Origin: CAIOTO01 sp040389165
GTDB lineage: Bacteria > Pseudomonadota > Alphaproteobacteria > Paracaedibacterales > CAIOTO01
Assembly (NCBI GenBank): GCA_040389165.1
Contig: JAZKAK010000018.1
Span: forward strand, 1 to 14,966
Reading direction: 5' to 3'
Length of the DNA stretch: 14,966 bases
Program-made: the position numbers and the translations under genes
Part shown: positions 14,918 through 14,966 of the stretch, piece after piece
How the letters are laid out: each line of letters begins with the position of its first letter
Numbering within the stretch: position 1 is the first letter of the stretch
The notes under the pieces: generated by a model
Told to the model about the DNA's origin: nothing
Databases searched by the model: none
Seen by the model: only the letters and a program-made list of their open reading frames with translations

Positions 14918-14966
14918 ATGACAAAAGCAAAGTTTGAGCGGAATAAGCCGCACTGCAATATTGGAA
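14918..14966 (+). CDS. tuf: Elongation factor Tu (5' end only, cut by the window)
   Basis: The last 49 bases encode MTKAKFERNKPHCNIG, the first 16 residues of EF-Tu, just before the GTP-binding GHVDHGKT that lies beyond the window. EF-Tu carries aminoacyl-tRNA to the ribosome. TTTAGGGG before the ATG is a good ribosome-binding site. The gene is 21 nt after fusA, in the conserved str-operon order. The Cys in KPHCNIG is common among alphaproteobacteria, where other groups have Val, Leu or Ile. Whether a second tuf copy exists cannot be seen here. Confidence 0.95.
   Translation, partial: MTKAKFERNKPHCNIG

Overview
This window looks like chromosome from an AT-rich, flagellated alphaproteobacterium. 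The evidence is a circularly permuted two-piece tmRNA gene, an alpha-type SspB ending in the motif IVTLDAFRKK, an EF-Tu N-terminus reading KPHCNIG, and a flgF-flgG-flgA-flgH operon of the Caulobacter type behind a sigma-54 promoter. The AT-rich codon use and divergent flagellar rod proteins would fit a low-GC, possibly host-associated lineage such as Holosporales. That placement is inference; nothing here fixes the genus.

Layout. Bases 84-8495 are all on the minus strand. Read in the direction of transcription (right to left) they hold: a polytopic O-antigen ligase/polymerase-like protein (7248-8495); the permuted ssrA (about 6812-7190) with its own promoter; sspB (6312-6788); and the transcription/translation cluster rimP-nusA-infB-rbfA, ending in a class I O-methyltransferase whose start overlaps the rbfA stop (716-719). 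Bases 8533-14966 are on the plus strand: flgF-flgG-flgA-flgH (8533-11651), a 252-bp AT-rich promoter region, and the str operon rpsL-rpsG-fusA-tuf, with tuf cut off at the window edge.

How the genes fit together. The left half is a gene-expression and ribosome-rescue block. tmRNA tags stalled products, SspB hands tagged proteins to ClpXP, RimP and RbfA mature the 30S subunit, NusA controls elongation and termination, and IF-2 starts translation. I see no terminator between ssrA and sspB, and none that is convincing down to the methyltransferase, so long read-through transcripts are plausible. The right half begins with structural parts of the flagellar rod, P ring and L ring, then switches to the str operon behind one strong sigma-70-type promoter.

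The most notable items are the two-piece tmRNA with an unusually long, basic tag next to sspB; a near-consensus sigma-54 promoter overlapping the putative start of the divergent ligase gene; and departures from the usual nusA-infB operon (no ylxR between nusA and infB, a methyltransferase where truB is expected). I found no mobile element, CRISPR array, phage gene or clearly new multi-gene system.
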